A stretch of 49,195 nucleotides of DNA from Oscillospiraceae bacterium (GCA_015067895.1 SVLP01000019.1:1-49195); one strand, 5' to 3'. Counted from the first letter of the stretch, positions 17,207 through 24,669 are shown. The notes: generated by a model from the letters alone, not told the origin. A program made the numbers and translations.

Positions 17207-17235
17207 ATTTTATCTGAATTCCAGATAAAATGCAA
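17207..17235 (-). promoter_or_regulatory. Promoter of the 80-residue protein
   Basis: On the minus strand: TTGCAT (17230-17235), 17-bp spacer, TAAAAT (17207-17212). The operator palindrome at 17212-17226 fills the spacer. Confidence 0.8.
17212..17226. promoter_or_regulatory. Operator O1 (ATCTG-N5-CAGAT)
   Basis: ATCTGAATTCCAGAT, a near-perfect 15-bp palindrome between the -10 and -35 of the minus-strand promoter. Confidence 0.75.
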
Positions 17236-17236
17236 T

Positions 17237-17251
17237 ATCTGAATTTCAGAT
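17237..17251. promoter_or_regulatory. Operator O2 (ATCTG-N5-CAGAT)
   Basis: ATCTGAATTTCAGAT, centre 25 bp from O1, directly upstream of the -35 of the minus-strand promoter and near a weak plus-strand -10 (TATGCT, 17256-17261). Confidence 0.75.
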
Positions 17252-17272
17252 AGGGTATGCTCATTGCGGGTG

Positions 17273-17515
17273 ATGACAGTGCGTTATGAAGTAATGCCGT
17301 ATGAGCGCATCCGGAGCCTGCGGATCGACCGGGGATATACCCAGAAGCAGGTTGCGGAATACTTGAATATCAAGCAGAATACCTATTCCCAGTATGAAAC
17401 GGGAGTCTTGTATTATTCGCTGGAGATGGTGGCAAAGCTGGCCGACCTTTACGGTGTCAGTGTGGACTACCTGTTGAACCGGACAGATGTCAAGGAACCA
17501 TACCCGAAGAAATGA
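17273..17515 (+). CDS. XRE-family helix-turn-helix regulator
   Basis: An 80-residue protein that is almost entirely a Cro/CI-type HTH domain: RIRSLRIDRGYTQKQVAEYLNIKQNTYSQYETG, with the recognition helix at QNTYSQYETG, then ADLYGVSVDYLLNRTD typical of the family C-terminus. It probably binds the two palindromes upstream and represses the divergent gene and itself. Start choice is uncertain: ATG 17273 is used, TTG 17264 and ATG 17294 are alternatives, and none has a strong ribosome site. A promoter ending near 17261 would make it almost leaderless. Confidence 0.85.
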   Translation: MTVRYEVMPYERIRSLRIDRGYTQKQVAEYLNIKQNTYSQYETGVLYYSLEMVAKLADLYGVSVDYLLNRTDVKEPYPKK

Positions 17516-17516
17516 A

Positions 17517-17543
17517 AAATCCGCCCGAAAGGGCGGATTTTTT
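17517..17543. terminator. Terminator between XRE gene and zupT
   Basis: Same stem as at 16783 (ATCCGCCC-GAAA-GGGCGGAT) with T run on the plus strand and A run on the other side, so it can serve both converging genes. Confidence 0.9.
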
Positions 17544-17576
17544 ACGTTTCTTCATTCAGCCCTCAGAACTCAGCAC

Positions 17577-18359
17577 TTACCCAAGCGCCACGTCCAGCAT
17601 CATCATCAGCGTGAAGCCCAGGGCGAAGAAGATGGTGCCGATGTTGGAGTGCTCGCCCTCGGACATTTCGGGGATCAGCTCCTCCACCACCACGTAGAGC
17701 ATGGCTCCGGCGGCGAAGGCCAGCAAATAAGGCAGGATGGGCACCACGAAACCCGCAAGCAGGATGGTCAGCACCGCGCCGATGGGCTCGATGACGCCGG
17801 AGGCCACGCCGTAGCCGAAGGCCTTGCCCCGCTTCATGCCGTTCGATTTCAGGGGCATGGAGATGATGGCGCCCTCGGGCAGATTTTGCAGGGCGATGCC
17901 CAGGCTGAGGGCCAGGGCACTGGCGAAGGAGATGGACTCGCTGCCGGTAAGCCAGCCAGCGGCGACCACGCCGACAGCCATGCCCTCGGGCAGGTTGTGC
18001 AGTGCCACGGCCAGCACCATCATGGTGGATTTTCCGAGACCGCAGTCGATGCCCTCGGGGCAATCGCTGTTCAGATGCAGGTGGGGGATCAGCTTGTCAA
18101 GCAGCAGCAGGAAGCCGAAGCCCGCCCAAACGCCGATGAAGGCGGGCAGGAAGGCAAGACGGCCCATGTGCTCCGACTGATCCATGGCGGGGATGATAAG
18201 GCTCCAGATGGAGGCGGCCACCATGACGCCCGCGGCGAAGCCGGTCAGGCTCCGCTGGAGCCGGCGGTTCATGCTTCCCTTCAGGAAGAATACGCCTGCA
18301 GAGCCCAGCACCGTGCCCAGAAAGGGCAGCATGACGGCAGAAGTGATTTGAAGTTCCAT
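17577..18359 (-). CDS. ZIP-family metal transporter (GufA/ZupT type)
   Basis: A membrane transporter expected to import divalent metal such as Zn2+ (possibly Fe2+ or Mn2+). 260 residues with about eight hydrophobic helices. The metal-site motifs are HNLPEG (121-126) and QNLPEG (158-163); the Gln in the second is usual for the GufA branch. EEL at 226-228 lies in a late helix. A short His/Cys-containing cytoplasmic loop (PHLHLNSDCPEG, about 92-103) may sense or pass metal. The start at 18359 has AAGGAGG upstream. The promoter has a TATAAT -10 but a poor -35, with a palindrome at about -41 (see 18418). Confidence 0.93.
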   Translation of the reverse strand: MELQITSAVMLPFLGTVLGSAGVFFLKGSMNRRLQRSLTGFAAGVMVAASIWSLIIPAMDQSEHMGRLAFLPAFIGVWAGFGFLLLLDKLIPHLHLNSDCPEGIDCGLGKSTMMVLAVALHNLPEGMAVGVVAAGWLTGSESISFASALALSLGIALQNLPEGAIISMPLKSNGMKRGKAFGYGVASGVIEPIGAVLTILLAGFVVPILPYLLAFAAGAMLYVVVEELIPEMSEGEHSNIGTIFFALGFTLMMMLDVALG

Positions 18360-18390
18360 AATTGGTACCTCCTTGTTGGTTCTTGTGACT

Positions 18391-18432
18391 ATTATAGTAT
18401 GGATGGACGGCCGGGTCTGTGATGTGGTCACG
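18391..18432 (-). promoter_or_regulatory. zupT promoter with upstream palindrome
   Basis: Minus-strand -10 TATAAT (18391-18396), weak -35. Palindrome TGTGATGTGGTCACG at 18418-18432, centre 31.5 bp from the -10 centre, about -41 from the expected start. This matches a class II activator position. Confidence 0.65.
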
Positions 18433-18452
18433 GTTGGATTTCCTTTGATATG

Positions 18453-18493
18453 GTGATTTTATCACAGTCCCCTTCTGGGAATTATTGTATCAT
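18453..18493 (+). promoter_or_regulatory. Flavodiiron gene promoter with upstream palindrome
   Basis: -10 TATCAT (18488-18493), no good -35. Palindrome GTGATTTTATCAC at 18453-18465, centre 31.5 bp from the -10 centre, the same geometry as at zupT and at 23504-23545. Confidence 0.65.
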
Positions 18494-18537
18494 ATCCCCA
18501 GAGAAAAACAATACTGCCAATCAAAGGAGATCCTACC

Positions 18538-20325
18538 ATGTTTATTACCAACGACATCCGCTATATTGGCGTGAATGACCACGCCGTTGACCTCTTCGAG
18601 GGTCAGTACCCCGTGCCCAACGGCATCGCCTACAATTCCTATGTGATCCTGGACGAGAAGATCGCCGTCATGGACACCGTGGATCAGAATTTCACCCACC
18701 AGTGGCTGGATAATCTGGCCGCCGTCCTGGCGGGTCGACAGCCCGACTACCTGATTGTCCAGCACATGGAGCCCGACCACGCCGCCAATGTGGACAAGTT
18801 CCTGACGGTTTACCCGGGTGCCGTGGTGGTGGCCTCCGCCAAGGCCTTCTCCATGATGCAGGGCTTCTTCGGCACCGATTACGCCGAACGGCGCATCATC
18901 GTGGGCGAGGGCGACACCCTGAGCCTGGGCAAGCACACCCTGACCTTCGTCACCGCCCCCATGGTGCACTGGCCCGAGGTCATCGTGACCTACGACAGCT
19001 TTGACAAGGTGCTCTTCTCCGCCGACGGCTTCGGCAAGTTCGGTGCCCTGGATGTTCAGGAGCCCTGGGAGGATGAGGCCCGCCGGTACTTCATCGGCAT
19101 CGTGGGCAAGTATGGTGCCCAGGTGCAGGCGCTGCTGAAAAAGGCCGCCACCCTGGATATTGAGAAGATCTGCCCCCTCCACGGCCCCGTCCTCACCGAG
19201 AACCTGGGCCATTACCTGAACCTCTACGACATCTGGTCGGGTTACCGGGTGGAGAGCGAGGGCATCGTCATCGCCTACACCAGCGTCTACGGCAACACCA
19301 AGACCGCCGTGGAGCTGCTGGCGGAGCGGCTGAAGGAAAAGGGCGCACCCAAGGTGGTCGTCCATGACCTGGCCCGGTGCGACATGGCCGAGGCGGTGGC
19401 CGATGCCTTCCGCTACGGCAAGCTGGTTCTTGCCACCACCACCTACAACGCCGACATCTTCCCCTTCATGAAGACCTACCTCCACGCCCTGACCGAGCGG
19501 AGCTTCCAGAACCGCACCGTGGGTCTGATCGAGAACGGCTCCTGGGCCCCCATGGCGGCGAAGATCATGAAGGGCATCCTCAGCGAGAGCAAGAACCTCC
19601 GCTTCACTGACACCACCGTCCGTATCCGCTCCGCATTGAACGATGAGAGCCGGGCGCAGCTGGAAGCCATGGCCGACGAGCTGTGCATGGAGTACATGGC
19701 CCGGCAGGAGCAGACCAACAAGCAAGATCTCAGTGCCCTCTTCAACATCGGCTACGGCCTGTACGTGGTCACCTCCCGGGACGAGGACAAGGACAACGGC
19801 CTGATCGTCAACACCGTCACCCAGGTCACCAACACCCCCAACCGGGTGGCCGTCACCATCAACAAGGACAATTACTCCCACCACATCATCCGCAAGACCG
19901 GCGTGATGAATGTCAACTGCCTGGACGTCTCCGCGCCCTTCGAGCTGTTCCAGAATTTCGGCTTCCGCAGCGGCCGGACTGTGGACAAATTCCAGGGGAT
20001 CGAAGAGCTGCGCAGCGACAACGGCCTGCGGTTCCTGCCCCGGCACATCAACTCCTTCCTGAGCCTGCAGGTGGAGAGCTATGTGGATCTGGGCACCCAC
20101 GGCATGTTCATCTGCGCCGTCACCGAGGCCCGGGTCTGCAGCAGCCGGGAGACCATGACCTACACCCATTACCAGAACCAGGTCAAGCCCAAGCCCGACA
20201 CCGCCGGCAAACAGGGCTTCGTCTGCAAGGTCTGCGGCTGGGTCTACGAGGGCGATGAGCTCCCCGGCGACATCGTCTGCCCCATCTGCAAGCACGGCGC
20301 GGCGGATTTTGAGCCTGTGAAGTAA
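18538..20325 (+). CDS. Flavodiiron protein fused to flavin-reductase-like domain and rubredoxin
   Basis: An O2- and/or NO-reducing enzyme that protects an anaerobe. Three modules follow one another in 595 residues. The metallo-beta-lactamase diiron domain has ligands His76-x-Glu78-x-Asp80-His81, His144, Asp163 and His215. The flavodoxin domain (about 243-385) has the FMN loop YTSVYGNTKTA (247-257). A flavin-reductase-like domain (about 395-545) and a C-terminal rubredoxin (560-595) with Cys563, 566, 581 and 584 complete it. Plain FprA proteins stop at about 400 residues. The fused rubredoxin should feed electrons to FMN without a separate carrier. O2 versus NO preference cannot be told from sequence. 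AAAGGAG lies upstream of the ATG. Confidence 0.95.
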   Translation: MFITNDIRYIGVNDHAVDLFEGQYPVPNGIAYNSYVILDEKIAVMDTVDQNFTHQWLDNLAAVLAGRQPDYLIVQHMEPDHAANVDKFLTVYPGAVVVASAKAFSMMQGFFGTDYAERRIIVGEGDTLSLGKHTLTFVTAPMVHWPEVIVTYDSFDKVLFSADGFGKFGALDVQEPWEDEARRYFIGIVGKYGAQVQALLKKAATLDIEKICPLHGPVLTENLGHYLNLYDIWSGYRVESEGIVIAYTSVYGNTKTAVELLAERLKEKGAPKVVVHDLARCDMAEAVADAFRYGKLVLATTTYNADIFPFMKTYLHALTERSFQNRTVGLIENGSWAPMAAKIMKGILSESKNLRFTDTTVRIRSALNDESRAQLEAMADELCMEYMARQEQTNKQDLSALFNIGYGLYVVTSRDEDKDNGLIVNTVTQVTNTPNRVAVTINKDNYSHHIIRKTGVMNVNCLDVSAPFELFQNFGFRSGRTVDKFQGIEELRSDNGLRFLPRHINSFLSLQVESYVDLGTHGMFICAVTEARVCSSRETMTYTHYQNQVKPKPDTAGKQGFVCKVCGWVYEGDELPGDIVCPICKHGAADFEPVK

Positions 20326-20333
20326 GTGAAACA

Positions 20334-20633
20334 GGGGCTGTAAAGAAACCTGAATAAAGATTTGGGTTATACATGAGTCAATCAGAAGAACCATCTGCCG
20401 TTTACCGCTGTCATTGCGAGGAGCCGACAGGCGACGCGGCAATCTCCTGGTACCGCGTCACAAATCTGCACATCGTACCAGGAGATCGCCGCGCCCTTAC
20501 GGGCTCGCGATGACATGGATGTGGTCACCTGAGCCGATTGATCCAACATAGAAAACAGCAGCAGTGTCCCACTTGATCGTGTGTCACTGCTGCTGTATGT
20601 TGTTTGGATACCTATGCGTTTCTTTACAGTCCC
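20334..20633. repeat. 300-bp MITE-like element, copy A
   Basis: Ends are inverted: GGGGCTGTAAAGAAAC (20334-20349) and GTTTCTTTACAGTCCC (20618-20633). Inside are the CATTGCGAG palindrome (20409-20515) and a hairpin of CAGCAGCAGTG/CACTGCTGCTG. An inverted second copy is at 27502-27797. No protein is encoded. Confidence 0.85.
20409..20515. repeat. CATTGCGAG palindrome, copy 1
   Basis: TGTCATTGCGAG and CTCGCGATGACA at the ends, inner arms ATCTCCTGGTAC and GTACCAGGAGAT. Nested in the 300-bp element. Confidence 0.85.
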
Positions 20634-20640
20634 GAATCTC

Positions 20641-20751
20641 TTCCCTCCCCCATTTATGGGGGAGGTCGGAGGGGGTCTACCCGCTTTTCAGCGAAAAGCA
20701 CTCCCCCCTGGCCTGCGGCCATCCCCCCTCATAAATGCGGGGGCAAGAACG
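20641..20751. repeat. Hairpin repeat of the CTTGCC...GGCAAG family (partial)
   Basis: CTCCCCCATTTATGGGGGAG hairpin followed by inverted CTGGCCTGCGGCCA and CATAAATGCGGGGGCAAG. The same parts occur at 36168-36393 in the opposite orientation. Confidence 0.7.
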
Positions 20752-20775
20752 GTAGGGCGTATTCGCTACCAGCCC

Positions 20776-20814
20776 TTGCATTTCCCGGAAAACTGCGCTA
20801 TGATACCAGTATCA
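20776..20814 (+). promoter_or_regulatory. Promoter and operator-like palindrome of the VIT1-type exporter gene
   Basis: TTGCAT (20776-20781), 17-bp spacer, TATGAT (20799-20804). The perfect palindrome TGATACCAGTATCA (20801-20814) overlaps the -10 and the start site, where a repressor would sit. Confidence 0.7.
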
Positions 20815-20836
20815 CACAGAACAGGGAGGGAACCCC

Positions 20837-21718
20837 ATGACCACCACTATTTCCCCCGAGACTCTGGCCATCATCCGCAGGATGCAGCAGAGCGAGCTGG
20901 ACGAGAGCGTCATCTACAAGAATATCGCCTCTTTTGCCAAGGGCAAGGAGAACCGCCGGACGCTGCTGCGGCTGGCAAAGGAGGAGCAGGCCCACTGCCA
21001 GGTGTGGCAGAAGTACACCGGCGAGGAGCTGAAGCCCAACAAGGGCAAGATCCTCTTCTACACCCTCATCGCCCGGATCCTGGGCTTCACCTTCGCCGTC
21101 AAGCTCATGGAGCGGGGCGAGGGCCGCGCCCAGGAGGAATATGAGCAGCTGGCCGCTGAGGTGGCCGAGAGCATCGCCATCAGAGCGCAGGAGGAGGAGC
21201 ACGAGCAGGCTTTGCTCGGCATGCTGGACGAGGAGCGGCTTCAGTACGTGGGCAGCATGGTGCTGGGTCTGAACGATGCCCTGGTGGAACTGACCGGTTC
21301 CCTGGCGGGCTTCGCCTTCGCGCTCCAGAACAACCGGCTCATCGCCCTGAGCGGTCTGATCGTGGGCATTTCCGCCACCTTCTCCATGGCGTCCAGCGAA
21401 TTTCTCGCCGCCCGGAGCGAGGGCCGCAGCGACGCCCTGAAATCCTGCTCCTACACGGGCATCGCCTATCTGCTCACCGTGGTCGCCCTGATCGCCCCCT
21501 ACCTGCTGCTCCCGGCCACAGCCTACATCCCCGCCCTGATCCTGATGCTGGGCGTGGTCGTCGCCATCATCGCGGGCTTCACGTACTACACTTCCGTTGC
21601 CCAGGATCAGCCCTTCAAGCGCCGGTTCTGGGAGATGGCTCTCATCAGCGTGGGCGTGGCCGTGGTGTCCTTCGTGGTGGGCATCCTGGCGAAGCAGTTC
21701 CTGGGCGTGGAGCTGTAA
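20837..21718 (+). CDS. Ferritin-like/VIT1 fusion metal exporter (MbfA-like)
   Basis: A membrane protein of 293 residues that probably exports or detoxifies Fe2+/Mn2+. Residues about 8-125 form a rubrerythrin-like helical domain with ferritin-type ligands: Glu20, Glu50-x-x-His53 (KEEQAH) and an EEEHEQ cluster near 127-132. Residues about 140-293 form the VIT1/CCC1 membrane domain, with GLNDALVELTG at its start and five hydrophobic helices. This architecture is known from MbfA of alpha-proteobacteria. AGGGAGGG precedes the ATG. The promoter carries a palindrome over its -10, suggesting repression, possibly by a metal-sensing protein (inference). Confidence 0.9.
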   Translation: MTTTISPETLAIIRRMQQSELDESVIYKNIASFAKGKENRRTLLRLAKEEQAHCQVWQKYTGEELKPNKGKILFYTLIARILGFTFAVKLMERGEGRAQEEYEQLAAEVAESIAIRAQEEEHEQALLGMLDEERLQYVGSMVLGLNDALVELTGSLAGFAFALQNNRLIALSGLIVGISATFSMASSEFLAARSEGRSDALKSCSYTGIAYLLTVVALIAPYLLLPATAYIPALILMLGVVVAIIAGFTYYTSVAQDQPFKRRFWEMALISVGVAVVSFVVGILAKQFLGVEL

Positions 21719-21758
21719 ATGAATGCGGAATGCATAATGCAGAATGATTGACACCAAA

Positions 21759-21797
21759 ACACCCCGGAACTTACCGTTCCGGGGTGTCGTTTGTCTT
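21759..21797. terminator. Bidirectional terminator
   Basis: ACACCCCGGAAC, loop TTACC, GTTCCGGGGTGT, with T-rich flank on the plus side and AAAA on the other, between the converging exporter and DUF4062 genes. Confidence 0.85.
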
Positions 21798-21807
21798 TGG
21801 GGTCGCG

Positions 21808-22593
21808 TTATGTGTAGCTATGACCGGTTATGTAGATCCCGATATGCTTCAGCTTGTTTCGGATGATCTCGTCCATGTACCGCCGGGGGAACTCCTCCGG
21901 CATTCGTACTCCGGCATGGAGCACATTTCTTCCGGCGTCAAAATAGATCATCTCGCAGCGCAGGTTCTCCATCAGCGCTTTGATGCAGGATCTTGCCCTG
22001 GCGAAATCCGGCTCCCCGGTCAAATTTTGACAGTGGTATGTGAAGGTCAGGTTTTTTGTTTCCACGCCATTTCCTGTGGAATCCGCTCTGACCCACCCGA
22101 CCACATTGGAGGTATCCTTCAATTCGTTGTGCAGGCTATCCAGCACGGCGCTGTGCAATTGATCCTTGTTATCCCAGAACGTGACCATTCTGTCCGCCGA
22201 AGCGCTTTCCCGGAATCTCTCAAGCCGATCCTTCAGGGACGTATCCTGCTCCGTCAGATGACTGGGCAGATCATTGAGATTCTTGCGGAAGAAAACAAGA
22301 ATGGGCTTCTTCTTTTCCTTCGCATAGTTGAATTCCATTTCCGTATATCCCATTTCGCTGCCGTTGTCATCATGCCCCAGGGATCCGTATCTGCCTGCGA
22401 TTATCAACAGATAATAGTCGCTGTCGTCAATGACTTTCTTGATGATATCCCACTGGGTTTTGTTGGATGCCGGAAACAGCTCCATACCGGCCGGAAAACA
22501 GTCGCACTTCAAAATGGCCTGCGTGACCTCTTTCCGTTCTTCGACCAGATCCGTATATGTGGAGCTTACAAAAATCTGATACCGCTTCTCCAT
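21808..22593 (-). CDS. DUF4062 domain protein
   Basis: 261 residues, cytoplasmic. The N-terminus KRYQIFVSSTYTDLVEERKEVTQAI is the DUF4062 signature, followed by FPAGMELFPASNKTQWDIIKKVIDDSDYYLLIIAGRYGS and EMEFNYAKEKKKPILVF. DUF4062 resembles TIR/nucleotide-processing signalling domains and is often found beside defence or NTPase genes; here the C-terminal part (about 170-261) matches nothing I know. It starts 4 bases after the stop of the TIGR02206-type gene, with GGAGATG as ribosome site inside that gene's end, so the two are co-transcribed. GC content is lower than in neighbours, consistent with acquisition. Confidence 0.87.
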   Translation of the reverse strand: MEKRYQIFVSSTYTDLVEERKEVTQAILKCDCFPAGMELFPASNKTQWDIIKKVIDDSDYYLLIIAGRYGSLGHDDNGSEMGYTEMEFNYAKEKKKPILVFFRKNLNDLPSHLTEQDTSLKDRLERFRESASADRMVTFWDNKDQLHSAVLDSLHNELKDTSNVVGWVRADSTGNGVETKNLTFTYHCQNLTGEPDFARARSCIKALMENLRCEMIYFDAGRNVLHAGVRMPEEFPRRYMDEIIRNKLKHIGIYITGHSYT

Positions 22594-22597
22594 GGGC

Positions 22598-23344
22598 TCA
22601 TCTCCTTTTCTTATCCTTCAGATACCAGGGCAGGTATGCCAGGAAGTACATGGCGGTGATGACCGCGAACATGATGGCAAAACGCAGGGCGAAATTGGGG
22701 GGCAGGATGTCCAGCACCGAGGGGGCGGACTCGGGCCGGGCCATGTAGAGGTAGTTGGCCCCGGGGATCATCTGGTTGACGTTGTAGGCGATGAAGGCCA
22801 TGATGAGCAATGCGATGTAGGACTTGACGGCGGATTTCACTGTGGGGCGCATACCGTGGACGAAGATCATGTAGAAGATGGCGACATAGAGCAGGGTATG
22901 GGCGGCCCAGAACTGGTAGTAGCGGAACCGGGTGGGGCCGGTGTAGGTCAGGGGCGTGGGAGTCAGCAGGGCGAAGAGGGAGCCGCTGAGGATCCAGAAA
23001 TAGCTGATGTCAAAGAGAGTCTGGGTTTTGCCGATGACCATGTAGCTGCAGAAGATGGCGGCCCAGCCGCACACGCCGATGGGCAGATTCTCCACCGGGC
23101 CGGGCTTCAGCTCGGGCACACCCACCAGCCGCCAGTAGTAGGCCATCTCCGCGCAGATCAGCGCGAAGGCCAGCACATAGCGGATGGACTCCTCATGCTT
23201 CCAGGAGCGGAGCCGGTCGGCGTTTTTGTGGATCAGCCAGATCATGGCCAGCATCCAGAGGATGGGCGCGAAATGAGCCGGTGTGAACAGGGCGAATTCC
23301 TGAGTCTCGCCCTGGCCGAAGAAGTAGATGAAAAAGTCTTTCAT
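22598..23344 (-). CDS. TIGR02206-type integral membrane protein (YwaF-like)
   Basis: 248 residues with about seven hydrophobic helices. The N-terminal block FTPAHFAPILWMLAM and central HTLLYVAIFYMI and GANYLYMARPE segments are typical of this family. Function unknown. The ATG at 23344 is chosen because residues before it are non-hydrophobic and lack the family pattern; its ribosome site (GAGAGAAA) is modest. It heads a two-gene operon with the DUF4062 gene. The promoter has TATACT with a palindrome centred 31.5 bp from it (23531-23545). Confidence 0.85.
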   Translation of the reverse strand: MKDFFIYFFGQGETQEFALFTPAHFAPILWMLAMIWLIHKNADRLRSWKHEESIRYVLAFALICAEMAYYWRLVGVPELKPGPVENLPIGVCGWAAIFCSYMVIGKTQTLFDISYFWILSGSLFALLTPTPLTYTGPTRFRYYQFWAAHTLLYVAIFYMIFVHGMRPTVKSAVKSYIALLIMAFIAYNVNQMIPGANYLYMARPESAPSVLDILPPNFALRFAIMFAVITAMYFLAYLPWYLKDKKRR

Positions 23345-23503
23345 GGCGGTTTCTCTCTCTTTTTTCTGTATTTTGGTAACCACCTCTACTATACCACAGA
23401 CCGGAGGGGGCATCAAGCTTTGCAAAAAATATTCCCCGCCGGGGATCATCGGCGGGGAATTCGGAAGAGAGATCAGCGGTGAGCTGTGTTGTTTTGTGGC
23501 TTC

Positions 23504-23545
23504 AGTATACCAGACAGATTGGGGGAATTCTGTGATGTTGTCACA
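23504..23545 (-). promoter_or_regulatory. Promoter of the membrane/DUF4062 operon with upstream palindrome
   Basis: Minus-strand -10 TATACT (23504-23509), poor -35. Perfect palindrome TGTGATGTTGTCACA at 23531-23545, with the same spacing as the two sites at 18418 and 18453. Confidence 0.7.
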
Positions 23546-23547
23546 AA

Positions 23548-23583
23548 AACTGGGTCTCTGCGATTTCGCAGAGACCCAGTTTG
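23548..23583 (-). terminator. Terminator-like hairpin beside a tRNA remnant
   Basis: AAACTGGGTCTCTGCGA, TT, TCGCAGAGACCCAGTTT. On the minus strand it follows the 3' end of the decayed tRNA-Leu, as a tRNA terminator would. Confidence 0.75.
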
Positions 23584-23624
23584 GTGCGGGTAACAGGACT
23601 CAGGTCTGCACGTCAAAGACAGAG
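23581..23624 (-). pseudogene. Decayed tRNA-Leu 3' half (possible attachment-site copy)
   Basis: Read against the intact tRNA-Leu at 24780, it keeps TTGGTGCGG (CCA end and acceptor), CACGTCA (variable/T region) and GGAACCTAA (anticodon loop), with substitutions between. The T-arm no longer pairs. It stops matching just beyond the anticodon, the usual crossover limit for integrases that target tRNA genes. Confidence 0.6.
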
Positions 23625-23763
23625 GAACCTAATGGTGAGTTAATTGAGGCTGGTAGCAGACAGCAAAAGATTGGACGATGGAAAGAACATACGATTATTT
23701 CTGTTCAATAATTCGTTTATGAAGTCTGTCGGAACGGTAGAATTTGTAGCAATTCTCGATAAG

Positions 23764-24669
23764 TTAATAAGTAATATCTTGGATTGAACCAAAGACCTGA
23801 ATGTAATTCTTTTGGGGAAATTGTTCTTTACAACTTTCGGGCATTTTATATTCGTTTAGTAACCGCTCGTATCCTGAGTCATAGTAAGGAGGTGGGAATA
23901 GACTTTGAACCGATAAAAGGCCTGTTTGACCAATCCATTTCAGCACATTAGATACAGAAATTTTCGCGATTGCGACAATTCGGTCGGAGTAATCTGCGAA
24001 ATCATCGAGATTCTCGCTGTTCTTTTTTAGCATCAGTGCATGTTGAGCATGGGGACGCAAGAAATACGAAGGAATCGCTTTGCGTAAATCAACAAGGGTT
24101 GTTTGTGCGCCTTTATAGATACCAGGTTGATTATCAACCTCAGTGGTCGCATCACTGCTAATTAAAAACACATAACCATATTGATCTGCTTCGTTTTCGA
24201 AGATGTGAATATATTCTCGGCCATCAATGATCCTTGCATTTGTTTTATGGACAGCAAACCACAACGCAATCCATATATTATCAACGATATCCAGCCAATA
24301 TGTTCGAATGCCATAATGCTGGAGCATTGGTTCTATAATAAGACTATCCCTATCTTTGAAGTGTTTTGTTAGTGCTACACTTTCGCGAATATTATATTTG
24401 TATTGCGCGATACGTTTGGCATTATTGATTTGCATTCCTTTCTTAGAACGCAACACAGAGGGTGGGAGATTTCCGGCATACAGAGATGTTTGGCCTCGTA
24501 AATACACATTACCGCAATTACGATTCATGTATTTTCCAAAGCCGATCAATTGTGTTAATGAATGAAAGCTACTAATTTCATAAACCGGAATCTCTCCAGA
24601 AGGAGTCAAAGCGTATGTAACTTGGACTGGGTCAGAGGTCTTCTTCTCAAAATCTGTAAGTCTAATCAT
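23764..24669 (-). CDS. FRG-domain protein in an AT-rich mini-island
   Basis: 301 residues. The FRG motif set is present: VYLRGQ (55-60), then LQHYGIRTYWLDIVDNIWIALWFAV (116-140), which is the conserved core of the family, and RPHAQHALML later. FRG domains occur in phage-defence and mobile-element genes; biochemical activity is unsettled. Base composition is clearly lower in GC than all neighbours. The gene lies between an intact tRNA-Leu and a decayed tRNA-Leu end, which suggests arrival by integration at the tRNA. GGAGAGAGG precedes the ATG, and a strong promoter is upstream. Confidence 0.87.
   Translation of the reverse strand: MIRLTDFEKKTSDPVQVTYALTPSGEIPVYEISSFHSLTQLIGFGKYMNRNCGNVYLRGQTSLYAGNLPPSVLRSKKGMQINNAKRIAQYKYNIRESVALTKHFKDRDSLIIEPMLQHYGIRTYWLDIVDNIWIALWFAVHKTNARIIDGREYIHIFENEADQYGYVFLISSDATTEVDNQPGIYKGAQTTLVDLRKAIPSYFLRPHAQHALMLKKNSENLDDFADYSDRIVAIAKISVSNVLKWIGQTGLLSVQSLFPPPYYDSGYERLLNEYKMPESCKEQFPQKNYIQVFGSIQDITY

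Noticed and set aside
20409..20515. CRISPR-like interpretation of the repeated CATTGCGAG units
   Set aside because: Copies are dispersed over kilobases, palindromic and without regular spacers or cas genes.
20517..20530. Possible GTGAT-type regulator site in the 300-bp repeat (ATGTGGTCACC)
   Set aside because: Only one half-site is good and no promoter lies at the expected distance.
20581..21144. Frames starting inside the 300-bp repeat upstream of the exporter gene
   Set aside because: They read repeat DNA and then the exporter gene in the wrong frame.
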